From Ornithinibacillus californiensis (GTDB lineage: Bacteria; Bacillota; Bacilli; Bacillales; Amphibacillaceae), in contig NZ_LDUE01000055.1 of NCBI RefSeq assembly GCF_001038485.1, positions 155,190 through 219,189 on the forward strand: DNA of 64,000 nucleotides, read 5' to 3'. Below are positions 37,216 to 46,358 of the stretch, in pieces. The notes under the pieces were generated by a model, which made no database searches, was not told where the DNA came from, and worked only from the letters and a program-made list of their open reading frames with translations. Positions within the stretch are counted from its first letter, which is position 1. Each line of letters begins with the position of its first letter. Position numbers and translations under genes: made by a program.

Positions 37216-37962
37216 TTGACAACTAAAATCATTGCCCATCGTGGCGCAAGTAAGCTTGCTCCAGAAAATACAATGTATGCCTTTGAACTTGCCTATAATT
37301 TAGGTGCAGAAGGTCTGGAAACAGATGTTCAATTAACAAAGGATCACATACCTGTCTTAATCCATGATGAAACATTAAAACGTACAACAAGTGGTAGTGG
37401 GTATGTAAAAGATTTTACGTATGAGCAATTACAACGTTTAGATGCAGGCTCTTGGTTTGCTCCAGAATTTCGTGATGCTAAAATTATTTCATTAGAAGAC
37501 TTTTTAACTTGGGTAAAACCTAAAGATTTATACCTTAATATTGAATTAAAGAATAATAAAATTGACTACAATAATTTAGAATCAATGGTCTATGACATGT
37601 TAAAGAGTCATCGTTTATTAGAACGGACAACATTATCGACCTTTAATCCGAATAGTGTTGAAAGACTAGTAAAATACAAAGATGATATTGAAATTGCCTA
37701 CCTAACTTCCAAACGGAACCCAAACCTAGTAGAGCACGCCAGAAGGCTCGGAGCAAGTGCACTTCATATCAAATATCGGTTAGTTAGTGAACAGTTAATC
37801 CGACAATCACATGATGCAAACATGCCAGTTCGTGTATATACCGTGAATAAATATAAGCATATGATGAACTGTTATGAACATGGATGTGATGGAATTTTTA
37901 CTGATGTTCCTTATAAAGCATTAACCTTTCGAAAAGTTTTTCAGTTTAAGAAGCAATTATAA
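37216..37962 (+). CDS. Glycerophosphodiester phosphodiesterase
   Basis: Cleaves glycerophosphodiesters to glycerol 3-phosphate and an alcohol. TIM-barrel GDPD domain over the whole 248 aa: HRGAS..APENT (catalytic His), GLETDVQLTKDH, HDETLKRTT. No signal peptide, so cytoplasmic, like YqiK/UgpQ. A TTG start at 37216 is chosen because the AGAGGTG site is well spaced to it; the GTG at 37207 is part of that site. First of four closely spaced plus-strand genes. Confidence 0.88.
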   Translation: MTTKIIAHRGASKLAPENTMYAFELAYNLGAEGLETDVQLTKDHIPVLIHDETLKRTTSGSGYVKDFTYEQLQRLDAGSWFAPEFRDAKIISLEDFLTWVKPKDLYLNIELKNNKIDYNNLESMVYDMLKSHRLLERTTLSTFNPNSVERLVKYKDDIEIAYLTSKRNPNLVEHARRLGASALHIKYRLVSEQLIRQSHDANMPVRVYTVNKYKHMMNCYEHGCDGIFTDVPYKALTFRKVFQFKKQL

Positions 37963-37977
37963 ATGGAGGTCTTTTAA

Positions 37978-38994
37978 ATGGCAAAATTATTTACACCAAT
38001 TTCCTTTAAGAATATGACATTAAAAAATAGAATTGTAATGTCTCCCATGTGTATGTATTCATGCGAAGAGAAAGATGGCATGATAACTCCATTTCACATG
38101 ACTCATTACATATCAAGAGCTGTTGGTCAGGTTGGCTTAGTGATGTTGGAGGCAACTGCAGTAGAGCCTGCAGGTCGTATTACTGCGAAAGACTTAGGTA
38201 TATGGGACGACAAGCATATTGATGGTCTTTCCGAATTGGTGGAGGAATTGCATACATTCGGTACAAAGGCTGGAATACAATTAGCCCATGCAGGTCGAAA
38301 AGCGATGGATGAAGAAGTTATATACGGCCCTTCCCCACTTGCATTCAATGATAAGCTTAGAGTTCCATCAGAATTAGACTCGGAAGGGATAAATAGAGTT
38401 ATTGACGGTTTTGCAAATGCTGCGAAACGTGCGAAAAAAGCTGGATTTGATATGATAGAGATCCATGCCGCTCACGGTTACTTAATCAACCAGTTTTTAT
38501 CTCCTTTATCGAACAAACGAACAGACGAATATGGTGGAAGTAGAGAAAATCGTTTCCGATTCCTGAAAGAAATTATAGAAGCAACCAAAAAAGAATTCTC
38601 TAACCCAATATTTGTTCGCATATCTTCCGATGAATATCATAAAGATGGAAATACATTAGAAGATTTTATCTTCTTTTCTAATAGCTTAAAAGACTTAGGC
38701 ATAGAATTAATTGATTGTAGTTCTGGTGGAGTAGCTCCAGTTCAAATTAATACGTATCCAGGCTATCAAATAAAACGTTGCGAAACAATCAAACAAGCAG
38801 TGGGCATTGCTACAGGTGCCGTAGGTTTAATTTCTACTGGTATCCAAGCAGAGGAAATCCTCCAAAATGATCGTGCAGACCTAATATTTATTGGTAGAGC
38901 CTTGTTGAGGAACCCTTATTGGGCACTAAATGCCGCTGAAGAACTAGGATATTCACTAGAATCCCCAATTCAATATTCTAGAGGTTGGAGATAG
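37978..38994 (+). CDS. namA: NADPH dehydrogenase NamA (old yellow enzyme)
   Basis: FMN enzyme reducing activated C=C bonds of enals, enones and nitro-compounds; 338 aa, exactly the length of B. subtilis YqjM. SPMCMYSC carries the regulatory Cys of this subclass, HAAHGYLINQFLSPLSNKRTDEYGG is the classical OYE segment, and FIGRALLRNP the FMN phosphate site. Stop is 10 bp before rnz. Confidence 0.95.
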   Translation: MAKLFTPISFKNMTLKNRIVMSPMCMYSCEEKDGMITPFHMTHYISRAVGQVGLVMLEATAVEPAGRITAKDLGIWDDKHIDGLSELVEELHTFGTKAGIQLAHAGRKAMDEEVIYGPSPLAFNDKLRVPSELDSEGINRVIDGFANAAKRAKKAGFDMIEIHAAHGYLINQFLSPLSNKRTDEYGGSRENRFRFLKEIIEATKKEFSNPIFVRISSDEYHKDGNTLEDFIFFSNSLKDLGIELIDCSSGGVAPVQINTYPGYQIKRCETIKQAVGIATGAVGLISTGIQAEEILQNDRADLIFIGRALLRNPYWALNAAEELGYSLESPIQYSRGWR

Positions 38995-39004
38995 GAGGCA
39001 TCAT

Positions 39005-39928
39005 ATGGAGTTGTTTTTCCTAGGTACAGGCTCTGGTGTCCCTTCAAAAGAAAGAAATGTTTCAGCATTAGCACTTATGTTATTACAAGAGGCGAATAGT
39101 GTATGGTTATTTGATTGTGGTGAAGCGACACAACACCAAATCTTACATACTTCTATTAAGCCAAGAAAGATTTCGAAGATTTTTATTACACATTTGCATG
39201 GTGATCACATTTTTGGCTTACCAGGACTTCTCAGTTCTAGATCTTTCCAGGGTGGCGAAGATGAATTAATTATTTATGGTCCCAAAGGAATCAAGGAGTA
39301 TGTGGATACGAGTTTAAGGCTTAGTGGCACGCATGTAACCTACCCTCTCTCCTTCGTTGAAATTTCAGAAGGAGTAATACTAGAGGATGACAATTTTATC
39401 GTCAAGTGTAAAAAACTTGAGCATGGTTTGCCTAGTTACGGTTTTCGTATCGAAGAAAAGAACAAGCCTGGGGAACTATTAGTAGAAAAGTTGAAGGCAG
39501 ATCATGTTAGTCCGGGACCGATTTATGCCAATATAAAAGAAAATGAAGTAACCATATTAGAGGACGGGCGTCAAATCCGGCGTCAGGACTATGTAGGACC
39601 TGATAAAGCCGGTAGACATATCGTTATTCTTGGCGATACGAGATCAACAGAACAAAATGTAAATTTTGTCCAGGCCGCTGACCTTCTTGTACATGAGGCA
39701 ACTTTTAATAAAGAAAGTGTGGAACTTGCAAGAAATTACTATCACTCGACTACAGCACAAGCAGCTACACTTGCCAAGTCAGCTAACGTGAAGCAGTTAG
39801 TTCTTAATCATATTTCTTCCAGATATCAGAAAGAAGAAATAAAAATGCTATTACAGGAGGCACAAGCAATTTTTCCGAATACAGAGATTGCTAGCGACTT
39901 TTATCAAATAAGTGTTCCTTCCAAATAA
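39005..39928 (+). CDS. rnz: Ribonuclease Z
   Basis: Endonuclease that matures tRNA 3' ends. 307 aa MBL-fold: GTGSGVP start, metal motif THLHGDHIFGLPGLL, later ILGDTR, HEATF and LNHISSRY; the flexible-arm region (GLPSYGFRI) is visible. Next to namA as in B. subtilis (yqjM, yqjK). Confidence 0.95.
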   Translation: MELFFLGTGSGVPSKERNVSALALMLLQEANSVWLFDCGEATQHQILHTSIKPRKISKIFITHLHGDHIFGLPGLLSSRSFQGGEDELIIYGPKGIKEYVDTSLRLSGTHVTYPLSFVEISEGVILEDDNFIVKCKKLEHGLPSYGFRIEEKNKPGELLVEKLKADHVSPGPIYANIKENEVTILEDGRQIRRQDYVGPDKAGRHIVILGDTRSTEQNVNFVQAADLLVHEATFNKESVELARNYYHSTTAQAATLAKSANVKQLVLNHISSRYQKEEIKMLLQEAQAIFPNTEIASDFYQISVPSK

Positions 39929-39943
39929 AGGAGTGGTTGTTAC

Positions 39944-41311
39944 GTGCAAATAAGTGAATTAGTAGAAAAGCAACGTGAATTTTTCTTTAGTGAACGTACA
40001 TTTGATTATCGTTTTCGTATTGATCAGTTGCGCTTATTACGGAACATGCTTGAAAAGTATGAGAAAAAAATTTATCAAGCACTAAAACAAGATCTAAACA
40101 AATCAACCTTTGATTCCTTTACCACCGAGCTTGGATTTCTCTATAACGAGATTAAACATACTGAAAAACATTTAAAAGAGTGGATGCAAGATGATTTAGT
40201 AGATGCACCAATTACCCATAAAGGGACTAAAAACTATATTCGCAAAGAGCCTTATGGCGTAACATTAGTCATTTCACCATGGAATTATCCATTGCAGCTT
40301 GCACTTGCACCAGCTATTGGAGCTATTGCAGCCGGAAATACAGTAGTTATTAAACCGTCTGAGTACAGCCCGTCTACCTCCTCCCTTTTGGCAAAGATGA
40401 TTGGAGAAACATTTGATAGTAATTTTATCACAGTAGTACAAGGTTCTAAGGAAGTTAGTGAAGCTCTTTTAAATCAACGATTTGATTATATCTTCTTTAC
40501 TGGAAGTACAGCGGTAGGTAAGATCATTATGAGAAAAGCAAGCGAGCATTTAACTCCTGTAACACTTGAACTGGGTGGAAAAAGTCCTGCAATTATAAAT
40601 AAAGATGCTAACCTTTCGATTACAGCAAAGCGTATCATCTGGGGGAAATATACCAACGCTGGACAAACATGTGTTGCCCCGGATTATCTCTATGTACATC
40701 ATAAAATTAAAGATAAACTTTTAAAAGAAATGAAGAAACAAATAAAGAGTATTTTTAGCACTAATGCATTGGATAATGAGGACTTTGTGAGAATAATTAA
40801 TGAAAACCATTTCAATCGTCTAGTTGCCTACTTATCGAATGGAACAGTTGCATACGGTGGAAAAGTCGATCGCAATCAATTGAAAATCGAGCCCACTCTG
40901 CTAGATGACGTTTCATGGGAAGAACCAGTAATGCAGGATGAAATCTTCGGACCAATACTACCTATTCTAACATTTGAACATTTGGAAGAAGTGATTTCAG
41001 ATTTAAAACCTCGTGAAAAACCACTGGCTCTCTATTATTTTGGTGAAAAAGAAAAAGACCAAGAAAAAGTAATGAATAGTCTTTCATTTGGAGGCGGATG
41101 TATTAATGATACACTATATCATCTAGCTAATCCTAACTTACCTTTTGGCGGAGTAGGAAGTAGTGGCATGGGAAGTTATCATGGTAAACATAGCTTTGAC
41201 ACATTTTCTCATCATAAAAGCATATTACAACAAACTACCAAGTTCGATCTGCCTTTCCGCTATCCTGGTGGAAAACTTACATTATCCCTTATCAAGAGGC
41301 TGATGAAATAG
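39944..41311 (+). CDS. Aldehyde dehydrogenase
   Basis: NAD(P)-dependent oxidation of an aldehyde to an acid. 455 aa of the short class-3/fatty-aldehyde type (compare YwdH). Motifs: SPWNYPLQLALAP, FTGSTAVGK (cofactor), VTLELGGKSP (general-base Glu) and NAGQTCVAPDY (nucleophile Cys). Start GTG with AAAGGAG upstream. Last gene of the plus-strand block, followed by a strong terminator. Its clustering with NamA hints at reactive-aldehyde clean-up, which is inference. Confidence 0.92.
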   Translation: MQISELVEKQREFFFSERTFDYRFRIDQLRLLRNMLEKYEKKIYQALKQDLNKSTFDSFTTELGFLYNEIKHTEKHLKEWMQDDLVDAPITHKGTKNYIRKEPYGVTLVISPWNYPLQLALAPAIGAIAAGNTVVIKPSEYSPSTSSLLAKMIGETFDSNFITVVQGSKEVSEALLNQRFDYIFFTGSTAVGKIIMRKASEHLTPVTLELGGKSPAIINKDANLSITAKRIIWGKYTNAGQTCVAPDYLYVHHKIKDKLLKEMKKQIKSIFSTNALDNEDFVRIINENHFNRLVAYLSNGTVAYGGKVDRNQLKIEPTLLDDVSWEEPVMQDEIFGPILPILTFEHLEEVISDLKPREKPLALYYFGEKEKDQEKVMNSLSFGGGCINDTLYHLANPNLPFGGVGSSGMGSYHGKHSFDTFSHHKSILQQTTKFDLPFRYPGGKLTLSLIKRLMK

Positions 41312-41333
41312 TTCGTAGAAATTTTTCATAAAC

Positions 41334-41380
41334 AAAAGTAGACTTGAATTCCCGTATCGGAAAACTTCAAGTCTACTTTT
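41334..41380. terminator. Bidirectional terminator, aldehyde dehydrogenase / dinB
   Basis: Perfect 15-bp stem AAAAGTAGACTTGAA with its complement (41334-41348, 41366-41380), A/T-rich ends acting as T-tracts on both strands. It overlaps the dinB stop codon. Confidence 0.88.
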
Positions 41381-42608
41381 TAAAGTCATCTAGAAAATCT
41401 TTTTGGAAACTTGTTCGAGGTTGTTGATTAATATCCTCTTTGATTTCAACAAACGGGCTTTTACCAAATTTCTGTGTCAGTTTATCAATTGCAGAATAAA
41501 GTTTCTCTTTCTCTGCATCTTTTTTGTACGTAAATAAGTCTAGTTGCTGGACAATATTTTGTTTTTCCTCAATATCTTGTACAGTAACCCCTAATAACCG
41601 AATAGGTTCTTGATTCCAATGGGTTTCAAATAACTCAAATACGACTTGGAGTATATCTTCCTTCTTTTCTATAAAGTTAGGTAGTTTTTTACTCCTAGTA
41701 ATTGTTTTTCTATCATGGTAGCGTATCGTTAGTTGAATGGACCTTCCGGCAGCTTGCTTCCGCTTCATTCTTATTTCAACATTCTCTGCTAGCGAAGATA
41801 GTAGACCACGTATTTCCGATTCATCAGTTGTATCCATCGGTAATGTTTCAGAGCTACCTATACTCTTGAACTCATTTACTGCATCAGGGTCTACTGGTCT
41901 TAAATCTATTCCATTGGCCCGATTCTTTAACCGTTCTCCGTTTATACCTAATAATTGTTTTAGTTGGTAAACATCCGCTAAAGCAAGATCGCCGATTGTT
42001 TCAATCTCAATCGTGTTTAGTTTCTCCGCTGTCTTCTTACCGACGCCATACATCTCTCCTACAGCCAATGGCCAGAGTTTTTCTGGAACATCCCTTTTAC
42101 GTAAAACAGTAATCCCCATTGGCTTCTTCATATCAGATGCCATTTTGGCTAAGAATTTATTAGGTGCGATACCTATACTACAGGGTAAATCTAGTTCTTT
42201 TTTAATTTTTAGTTGAAGCTTTTCGGCTAATTGTAGCGTGTCCTTAGGCTCTGTTGCATCAGTTACATCCATGTAGCCCTCATCTATGGAAACAGGTTCT
42301 ACATAAGGTGTAATAGAATACAGAATCTTAAAAATCTCTCTTGAGGCAAATCGATATCGTTCAAAGGTAGGTCGGACAACGATTAGTTCAGGACATAATT
42401 TTCTCGCTTGCCAAATCGGCATCGTTGTTTTAACACCTTTTGCTCTAGCCTCGTAATTACTCGTAATAATAATCCCTCTGCGTTCCTCGGGATTCCCCGC
42501 TACAGCTAATGGCTTACCTTTAAACGCCTGATTATAGGTCATTTCTACTGATGCATAAAAGCTATTCATGTCTAAGTGAAATATAATACGTGCTTTATTA
42601 CCTTTCAT
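41373..42608 (-). CDS. dinB: DNA polymerase IV (Y-family)
   Basis: Error-prone translesion polymerase. 411 aa: catalytic acidic residues in FHLDMNSFYASVE (Asp13) and SIDEGYMDVT, helix-hairpin-helix region GVGKKTAEKL and little-finger domain after about 240. C-terminal QQLDLFTYK is a beta-clamp-binding motif. A LexA-type box lies 19 bp upstream of the start. Corresponds to B. subtilis YqjH. Confidence 0.95.
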   Translation of the reverse strand: MKGNKARIIFHLDMNSFYASVEMTYNQAFKGKPLAVAGNPEERRGIIITSNYEARAKGVKTTMPIWQARKLCPELIVVRPTFERYRFASREIFKILYSITPYVEPVSIDEGYMDVTDATEPKDTLQLAEKLQLKIKKELDLPCSIGIAPNKFLAKMASDMKKPMGITVLRKRDVPEKLWPLAVGEMYGVGKKTAEKLNTIEIETIGDLALADVYQLKQLLGINGERLKNRANGIDLRPVDPDAVNEFKSIGSSETLPMDTTDESEIRGLLSSLAENVEIRMKRKQAAGRSIQLTIRYHDRKTITRSKKLPNFIEKKEDILQVVFELFETHWNQEPIRLLGVTVQDIEEKQNIVQQLDLFTYKKDAEKEKLYSAIDKLTQKFGKSPFVEIKEDINQQPRTSFQKDFLDDFKK

Positions 42609-42626
42609 ATCTCTTTAGCACCTTTC

Positions 42627-42640
42627 CGAACGGTTGTTTC
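42627..42640. promoter_or_regulatory. LexA/DinR SOS box of dinB
   Basis: CGAACGGTTGTTTC differs from the Gram-positive SOS consensus CGAACRNRYGTTYC at one base. It lies 19 bp upstream of the dinB ATG, where it would block the promoter. Nothing else was noted in the gap up to the terminator at 42763. Confidence 0.7.
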
Positions 42641-42762
42641 TAGCCTATTATATCACAAAGCAAAAAGCCTTTTTTAAAAGTTAGATCCCTGTCTAATACT
42701 AGGCTGAATTTTAGTTTTTATCTCTATTAAAGGAAATTTCTAAAACATCACGATTATATATA

Positions 42763-42805
42763 AAAACAAAAATGGGATACAAAACAGACAGAGTTTTGCA
42801 TCCCA
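42763..42805 (-). terminator. Terminator after the M20 peptidase gene
   Basis: Minus-strand stem TGGGATGCAAAAC / GTTTTGTATCCCA (one G-T pair), 7-nt loop, then TTTTTGTTTT. Confidence 0.85.
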
Positions 42806-42824
42806 AATCATCTTCTAACTTTAT

Positions 42825-43943
42825 TTACTTTGCTACTTCCTCAATAATAGCTGCCACAAGCTCTGTTACTTTAACTAGCTCTTCTACCGGTATACGCTCA
42901 TTTGTCGTGTGAATCTCTTCATATCCTACTGCTAAATTTACGGTAGGAATTCCAAATCCAGCAATGACGTTGGCGTCACTTCCACCACCGCTTTTTAGAA
43001 GTTTGCTTTCTCTTCCAATGGTTGCAGCTGCTTTTCTTGCTACTTCGACAACCTCATCGCCAGCTTCTTGTTTGAATCCAGGATACATAACTTTAATGTC
43101 AACAATTGCTTCCCCGCCCATTTCTTTAGCGGTTGATTCATAAGCTTCTTTCATTTTCGCCACTTGCGCTTCCATTTTTTCTGGAACTAGTGAGCGGGCT
43201 TCAGCTAGGATTTCAACATGATCCACTACGATATTGGTTTGCTTTCCACCTTCAAATCGACCGATGTTGGCAGTAGTCTCTTCATCAATACGACCTAAGG
43301 GCATCTTAGCAATTGCCTTAGCCGCAATCGTAATAGCTGAAACACCTTTCTCAGGGGCAACACCGGCATGTGCCGTTTTCCCTTTAATAATGGTGTTAAT
43401 TTTTGCTTGTGTTGGAGCAGCAACAATAATATCACCAACATCACCGTTACTGTCTAATGCATACCCAAACTTGGCATTGATTAATGATGAATCAAGAGCT
43501 TTAGCACCAACTAATCCAGATTCTTCACCTACTGTAATTACAAACTGAACATCACCGTGTTGCACGTTTTTCTCTTGTAATGTGCGGATTGCTTCCAACA
43601 TAGCTGCAAGTCCTGCTTTATCATCAGATCCTAAAATGGTTGTACCATCCGATACAATATAACCGTCCTGAATCGATGGTTTAATTCCTTTACCTGGAAC
43701 AACAGTATCCATATGAGATGTAAAATAGATTGGGTCTACACCATCTTTTGAACCTTTCAATGTACAAATAAGATTATTAGCACCGTGACCAGTTTTTTCT
43801 TTCGCTTGGTCTTCGATAACTTGTAAACCTAGCGCTTGAAATTTCTTTTTTAGAACATCTGCTATTTCCGCTTCAAAACCTGTTTCTGAATCCACTTGGA
43901 CAAGTTCCATAAATTCAGTTACTAATCTGTCTTTATTTACCAA
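42825..43943 (-). CDS. yqjE: M20 family peptidase (peptidase T-like, YqjE)
   Basis: Dinuclear zinc aminopeptidase fold. 372 aa with zinc motifs SHMDTVVPG, GSDDKAG and GEESGL, the dimerisation domain about 180-290 and a C-terminal SGGGSDANV. Close to tripeptidase T-like proteins; the exact peptide substrate is unknown. TTG start with a strong GGAGGG site. Lies downstream of the carboxyltransferase gene with 20 bp between. Confidence 0.88.
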   Translation of the reverse strand: MVNKDRLVTEFMELVQVDSETGFEAEIADVLKKKFQALGLQVIEDQAKEKTGHGANNLICTLKGSKDGVDPIYFTSHMDTVVPGKGIKPSIQDGYIVSDGTTILGSDDKAGLAAMLEAIRTLQEKNVQHGDVQFVITVGEESGLVGAKALDSSLINAKFGYALDSNGDVGDIIVAAPTQAKINTIIKGKTAHAGVAPEKGVSAITIAAKAIAKMPLGRIDEETTANIGRFEGGKQTNIVVDHVEILAEARSLVPEKMEAQVAKMKEAYESTAKEMGGEAIVDIKVMYPGFKQEAGDEVVEVARKAAATIGRESKLLKSGGGSDANVIAGFGIPTVNLAVGYEEIHTTNERIPVEELVKVTELVAAIIEEVAK

Positions 43944-43963
43944 GATGTTTACCCTCCTAATAT

Positions 43964-45520
43964 TTAAAGAGGAATATTTCCGTGTTTTTTTGATGGACGG
44001 TCCTCTTTTTTATATTGTAGCATTTCTAAGCCTTGAATAAGCTTCATACGAGTTTCCCTTGGATCAATAACATCATCAACCATTCCGAGACTTGCAGCAA
44101 CATAAGGGTTTGCAAACTTCTCTCGATATGTATCTATTTTTTCTTGGCGTGTTATTTCGGGTTCGTCACTTGCTGCAATTTCTTTAGCGAAAATAATATT
44201 GGCTGCACCTTCCGGACCCATTACTGCAATTTCCGCATTAGGCCAAGCAAATACTAAATCCGCACCGATTGATTTACTATTTAATGCGACATATGCCCCA
44301 CCATAAGCCTTTCGAACGATTACGGTTAGTTTCGGTACAGTAGCCTCAGAATAAGCATATAGAATTTTTGCTCCATGACGTATGATACCACCATGCTCTT
44401 GTTTTATGCCAGGAAAGAAGCCTGTAACATCTTCAAACGTGATGATAGGAATATTAAAGCAATCACATAATCGGATAAACCTTGCTGCTTTATCACTTGA
44501 ATCAATATCAAGTCCACCAGCAAGATGCTTTGGTTGATTACAAACAAGTCCCACGGTTTGTCCTTTTATTCTAGCAAAGCCTACTACGACATTTTTGGCA
44601 AATTCAGCGTGAATCTCATAAAAACTACCCTCATCGACTACTTGTTTAATTACTTGTCTCATGTCATAAGGACGAGTAGAATCAAATGGCACTATATCAA
44701 CTAACTCAGGGCGATAGTCTCCGAATTCATCTTCCAGACATGCTTTCTTTTGAGGAGTCTCTGTATTATTATTCGGAAGATAAGAAAGTAATTTCTTTAC
44801 ATGTTCAAGGGCTTCTTCTTCATTCTTGGCTTTAAAGTGAGCATTTCCACTTTTACTATTATGAACATGCGCTCCACCTAAATCTTCAGAGGAAATTCGT
44901 TCTCCCGTTACAGTTTCAATTACCTTTGGTCCTGTAATAAACATTTGTGACGTTTTCTCAACCATAATTACAAAATCGGTAATCGCCGGAGAATATACAG
45001 CACCTCCTGCGCTTGGCCCCATTATAACGGAAATCTGTGGTATTACTCCCGAGTAGATAGCGTTTCGATAAAACACATGACCGTACCCATCTAATGAAGA
45101 AACTCCTTCTTGGATTCTAGCACCACCTGAATCATTTAATCCGATAAATGGAACGCCATTTTTGGCTGCAAGATCCATTACAGCAGCAATTTTCTTTCCA
45201 TGCATCTCACCTAGAGCACCCCCGAAAAGGGTAAAATCTTGTGCAAATAAATAAACTGGGCGTCCATTTATTTTACCGAATCCTGTAACAACACCATCTC
45301 CTACCCCTTCAGAACCATTCATATCAAAATCCGTTCCACGATTTTCAATAAACGTATTTAATTCTACAAAGGTACCATCATCGAGCAAATAATCGATTCT
45401 TTCTCTAGCCGTCCATTTGCCCTTAGCGTGTTGCTTTTCAATTCTTTCGTCACCACCACCTAGTTCAGCTTTTCTTCTTTTATCATAGAGTTCGTTAATC
45501 TTATCAAACATATCCATCAT
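43964..45520 (-). CDS. yqjD: Acyl-CoA carboxylase carboxyltransferase (propionyl-CoA type)
   Basis: 518-aa biotin-dependent carboxyltransferase (AccD/PccB/MmdA family) with both halves of the crotonase-like fold: GARIQEGVSSL with GPSAGGAVYSPA in the N-half, and FEDVTGFFPGIKQEHGG with KAYGGAYVALNSK in the C-half. With an epimerase and methylmalonyl-CoA mutase directly upstream, it most likely makes or breaks methylmalonyl-CoA. No biotin carboxylase or biotin-carrier gene is in the window, so the alpha subunit must be elsewhere, or it works as a decarboxylase subunit. Its start overlaps the preceding stop by 4 bp. Confidence 0.9.
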   Translation of the reverse strand: MMDMFDKINELYDKRRKAELGGGDERIEKQHAKGKWTARERIDYLLDDGTFVELNTFIENRGTDFDMNGSEGVGDGVVTGFGKINGRPVYLFAQDFTLFGGALGEMHGKKIAAVMDLAAKNGVPFIGLNDSGGARIQEGVSSLDGYGHVFYRNAIYSGVIPQISVIMGPSAGGAVYSPAITDFVIMVEKTSQMFITGPKVIETVTGERISSEDLGGAHVHNSKSGNAHFKAKNEEEALEHVKKLLSYLPNNNTETPQKKACLEDEFGDYRPELVDIVPFDSTRPYDMRQVIKQVVDEGSFYEIHAEFAKNVVVGFARIKGQTVGLVCNQPKHLAGGLDIDSSDKAARFIRLCDCFNIPIITFEDVTGFFPGIKQEHGGIIRHGAKILYAYSEATVPKLTVIVRKAYGGAYVALNSKSIGADLVFAWPNAEIAVMGPEGAANIIFAKEIAASDEPEITRQEKIDTYREKFANPYVAASLGMVDDVIDPRETRMKLIQGLEMLQYKKEDRPSKKHGNIPL

Positions 45521-46335
45521 GCTTCTTCACCTCCACCTTCTTCACATAGTTCAAACAAGACACCATGTGCTGATTTAGGATGCATAAAAGCAATACTCGT
45601 CTGATGAGCACCAAGTTTTGGTTCTGTGTTAATAAATTGAATACCATTCTTGGATAAATGTCTTATCCTTGTTTCAATATCTTCCACATCAAGTGCGATA
45701 TGATGGATACCTTCCCCTCTTTTTTCTAAAAAGGTATGAATAGGTGAGGTTTCGGACGTTGGTTCTAACAATTCAAACCTGCTGTCTCCAATCTTTAAAA
45801 AAGCAACATTAACACTCTCTGACTCTACTTCTTCCAACCCCTCTAATGACAAACCTAACGTCTCCGTATAAAAAGGAAGCGTATTTTTAATAGAACGAAC
45901 TGCAATACCTATATGAGAAATTTTCTTAGCAACTTGACTGTTTGCTGGTACAACTAATTGATTAATGTAATTTGCCAATTCTTCAATCGTAGAACCGCTC
46001 GTAAAGACTCTATTAATACCTTTCTCTATTAGAAAAGGAATATCTTCTGAAGGGATAACCCCCCCACCAATAACAGGAATATCCCCTGCATTCATTGATT
46101 GAAGTTCCTCAATTACTTTTGGAAAGAGGGTACGATGTGCTCCTGATAAAGATGACAAACCAACTACATCAACATCTTCCTGTATTGCCGCTTTTGCTAT
46201 TTGAGCAGGTGATTGTCTTAGCCCAGTATAAATAACCTCCATACCATGATCACGCAAGCCTTGCGCAATAACTAGTGCGCCACGGTCATGCCCATCTAGA
46301 CCTGGTTTGGCAACTAATACTCGTATTTTTTGCAT
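45517..46335 (-). CDS. Fused B12-binding mutase subunit and methylmalonyl-CoA epimerase
   Basis: 272-aa two-domain protein. Residues 1-130 are a cobalamin-binding domain with the base-off signature Asp14-x-His16-x-x-Gly19 (PGLDGHDRG), LSSLSGAH and GGGVIP, as in the C-terminal part of methylmalonyl-CoA mutase. Residues about 138-266 are a VOC fold with plausible metal ligands His141, His211 or His212 and Glu262, as in methylmalonyl-CoA epimerase. It joins racemisation and rearrangement partners in one chain. It lies 23 bp after the mutase large subunit and overlaps the carboxyltransferase gene. Confidence 0.9.
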   Translation of the reverse strand: MQKIRVLVAKPGLDGHDRGALVIAQGLRDHGMEVIYTGLRQSPAQIAKAAIQEDVDVVGLSSLSGAHRTLFPKVIEELQSMNAGDIPVIGGGVIPSEDIPFLIEKGINRVFTSGSTIEELANYINQLVVPANSQVAKKISHIGIAVRSIKNTLPFYTETLGLSLEGLEEVESESVNVAFLKIGDSRFELLEPTSETSPIHTFLEKRGEGIHHIALDVEDIETRIRHLSKNGIQFINTEPKLGAHQTSIAFMHPKSAHGVLFELCEEGGGEEA

Positions 46336-46358
46336 ATTTTATTCTCCCCCTATAACAA

